Shown in pieces: positions 4,942-5,243 of a stretch of 5,243 nt of DNA. The notes under the pieces are model-generated. The model did no database searches. It saw only the letters and a list, made by a program, of their open reading frames with translations, and was not told where the DNA came from. Source of the DNA: DASZZY01 sp036260395 (GTDB taxonomy: Bacteria > Actinomycetota > UBA4738 > CALAEC01); assembly GCA_036260395.1 (NCBI GenBank), contig DASZZY010000131.1, positions 1-5,243 of the forward strand. Direction: 5' to 3'. The translations under genes were made by a program, and so were the position numbers. Every line of letters starts with the position of its first letter. The stretch's first letter is position 1.

Positions 4942-5243
4942 GTGGCCGAGACCCTCATGCTCAAGATCGCCGGGGAGATCGGCACCAAGTCCCCCCGGAC
5001 GCGGCGCCGGTTCCTGCGCGTCCTGGGCGTGAACGTCCGGGCCGCCCTGGAGCGGGCCGGGGTGCGGGGCCGCCTCGAGCCGCGGTGGAGCCGGCTGCTG
5101 GTCCACACCGACGCGGGGGTCGCCGCGCGCGGCGTGCTGGCACGCGTCTTCGGCGTGCACTCCGTGTCCCGGGTCGTGACCGTCCCGTTCGAGGGCCTGG
5201 ACGACCTGGTGGCCGCGGTCGCGCACCAGGGGCTCGACCGCGG
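4942..5243 (+). CDS. thiI: tRNA 4-thiouridine synthase ThiI, N-terminal part (runs off the window)
   Basis: ThiI adenylates U8 of tRNA and replaces its oxygen with sulfur from a cysteine-desulfurase persulfide; in some bacteria it also supplies sulfur for thiamine. The 100 visible codons cover the N-terminal ferredoxin-like domain and the start of the THUMP tRNA-binding domain. Residues 8-24 (KIAGEIGTKSPRTRRRF) match the family's 'YGEIxxKxxxR' opening, in a version that, as I recall, occurs in Actinobacteria and archaea. Next come NVRAAL (31-36), WSRLLVHTD (49-57) and ARVFGVHSVSRV (67-78), the last being the THUMP hallmark 'hxxhfGhxSh'. The PP-loop ATP site and any rhodanese domain lie beyond the window edge. 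GTG 4942 is chosen from the TACCAT spacing and because the family begins near this point. Confidence 0.88.
   Translation, partial: MAETLMLKIAGEIGTKSPRTRRRFLRVLGVNVRAALERAGVRGRLEPRWSRLLVHTDAGVAARGVLARVFGVHSVSRVVTVPFEGLDDLVAAVAHQGLDR

Overview
The window is very GC-rich and almost fully coding, with GTG starts, tightly packed genes and start codons placed just behind TANNNT boxes. This points to a chromosomal segment of an actinomycete-like bacterium. The gene set (PAC2-family protein, DUF309 protein, a ThiI of the 'GEIGTKSPRTRRRF' type, VIT/CCC1 transporter) fits Actinomycetota, perhaps a deep-branching class such as Acidimicrobiia or Thermoleophilia; the class is inference. I see no mobile element, CRISPR array, tRNA, rRNA or phage gene. 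This is ordinary housekeeping DNA and I found no new defence-like or mobile system.

Layout. (1) At 1-125 on the minus strand is the N-terminal piece of a probable GNAT acetyltransferase, divergent from (2) pgl, 6-phosphogluconolactonase, at 163-786 on the plus strand. Only 37 bp separate the two start codons. (3) A minus-strand operon runs from 3777 down to 790: pncB (nicotinate phosphoribosyltransferase), a PAC2-family protein, and a VIT1/CCC1-family metal transporter. It is coupled by a 1-nt gap and then a 4-nt GTGA overlap. Its end meets the end of pgl with 3 bp between the stop codons. (4) At 3843-4358 on the minus strand is a proline-rich four-helix membrane protein of unknown function, separated from pncB by a perfect 12-bp inverted repeat. 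(5) Divergent from it, on the plus strand, are a DUF309 protein (4442-4906) and the 5' part of thiI (4942 to the window end).

The clearest signal beyond the genes is in the starts. Five of the six genes that appear to have their own promoter (GNAT, pgl, pncB, DUF309, thiI) have a TANNNT box ending 6-8 nt before the chosen start codon and no Shine-Dalgarno sequence, the layout of leaderless transcripts. The sixth, the membrane protein, has a TANNNT box about 30 nt upstream plus a full AAGGAGGT ribosome binding site. The leaderless reading moves the pgl and DUF309 starts three codons inward from the longest local candidates.

Functionally, the window combines the oxidative pentose phosphate pathway (pgl), NAD salvage from nicotinate (pncB), Fe/Mn handling (VIT family) and tRNA 4-thiouridine formation (thiI). 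Apart from the pncB-PAC2-VIT operon there is no evident shared pathway.
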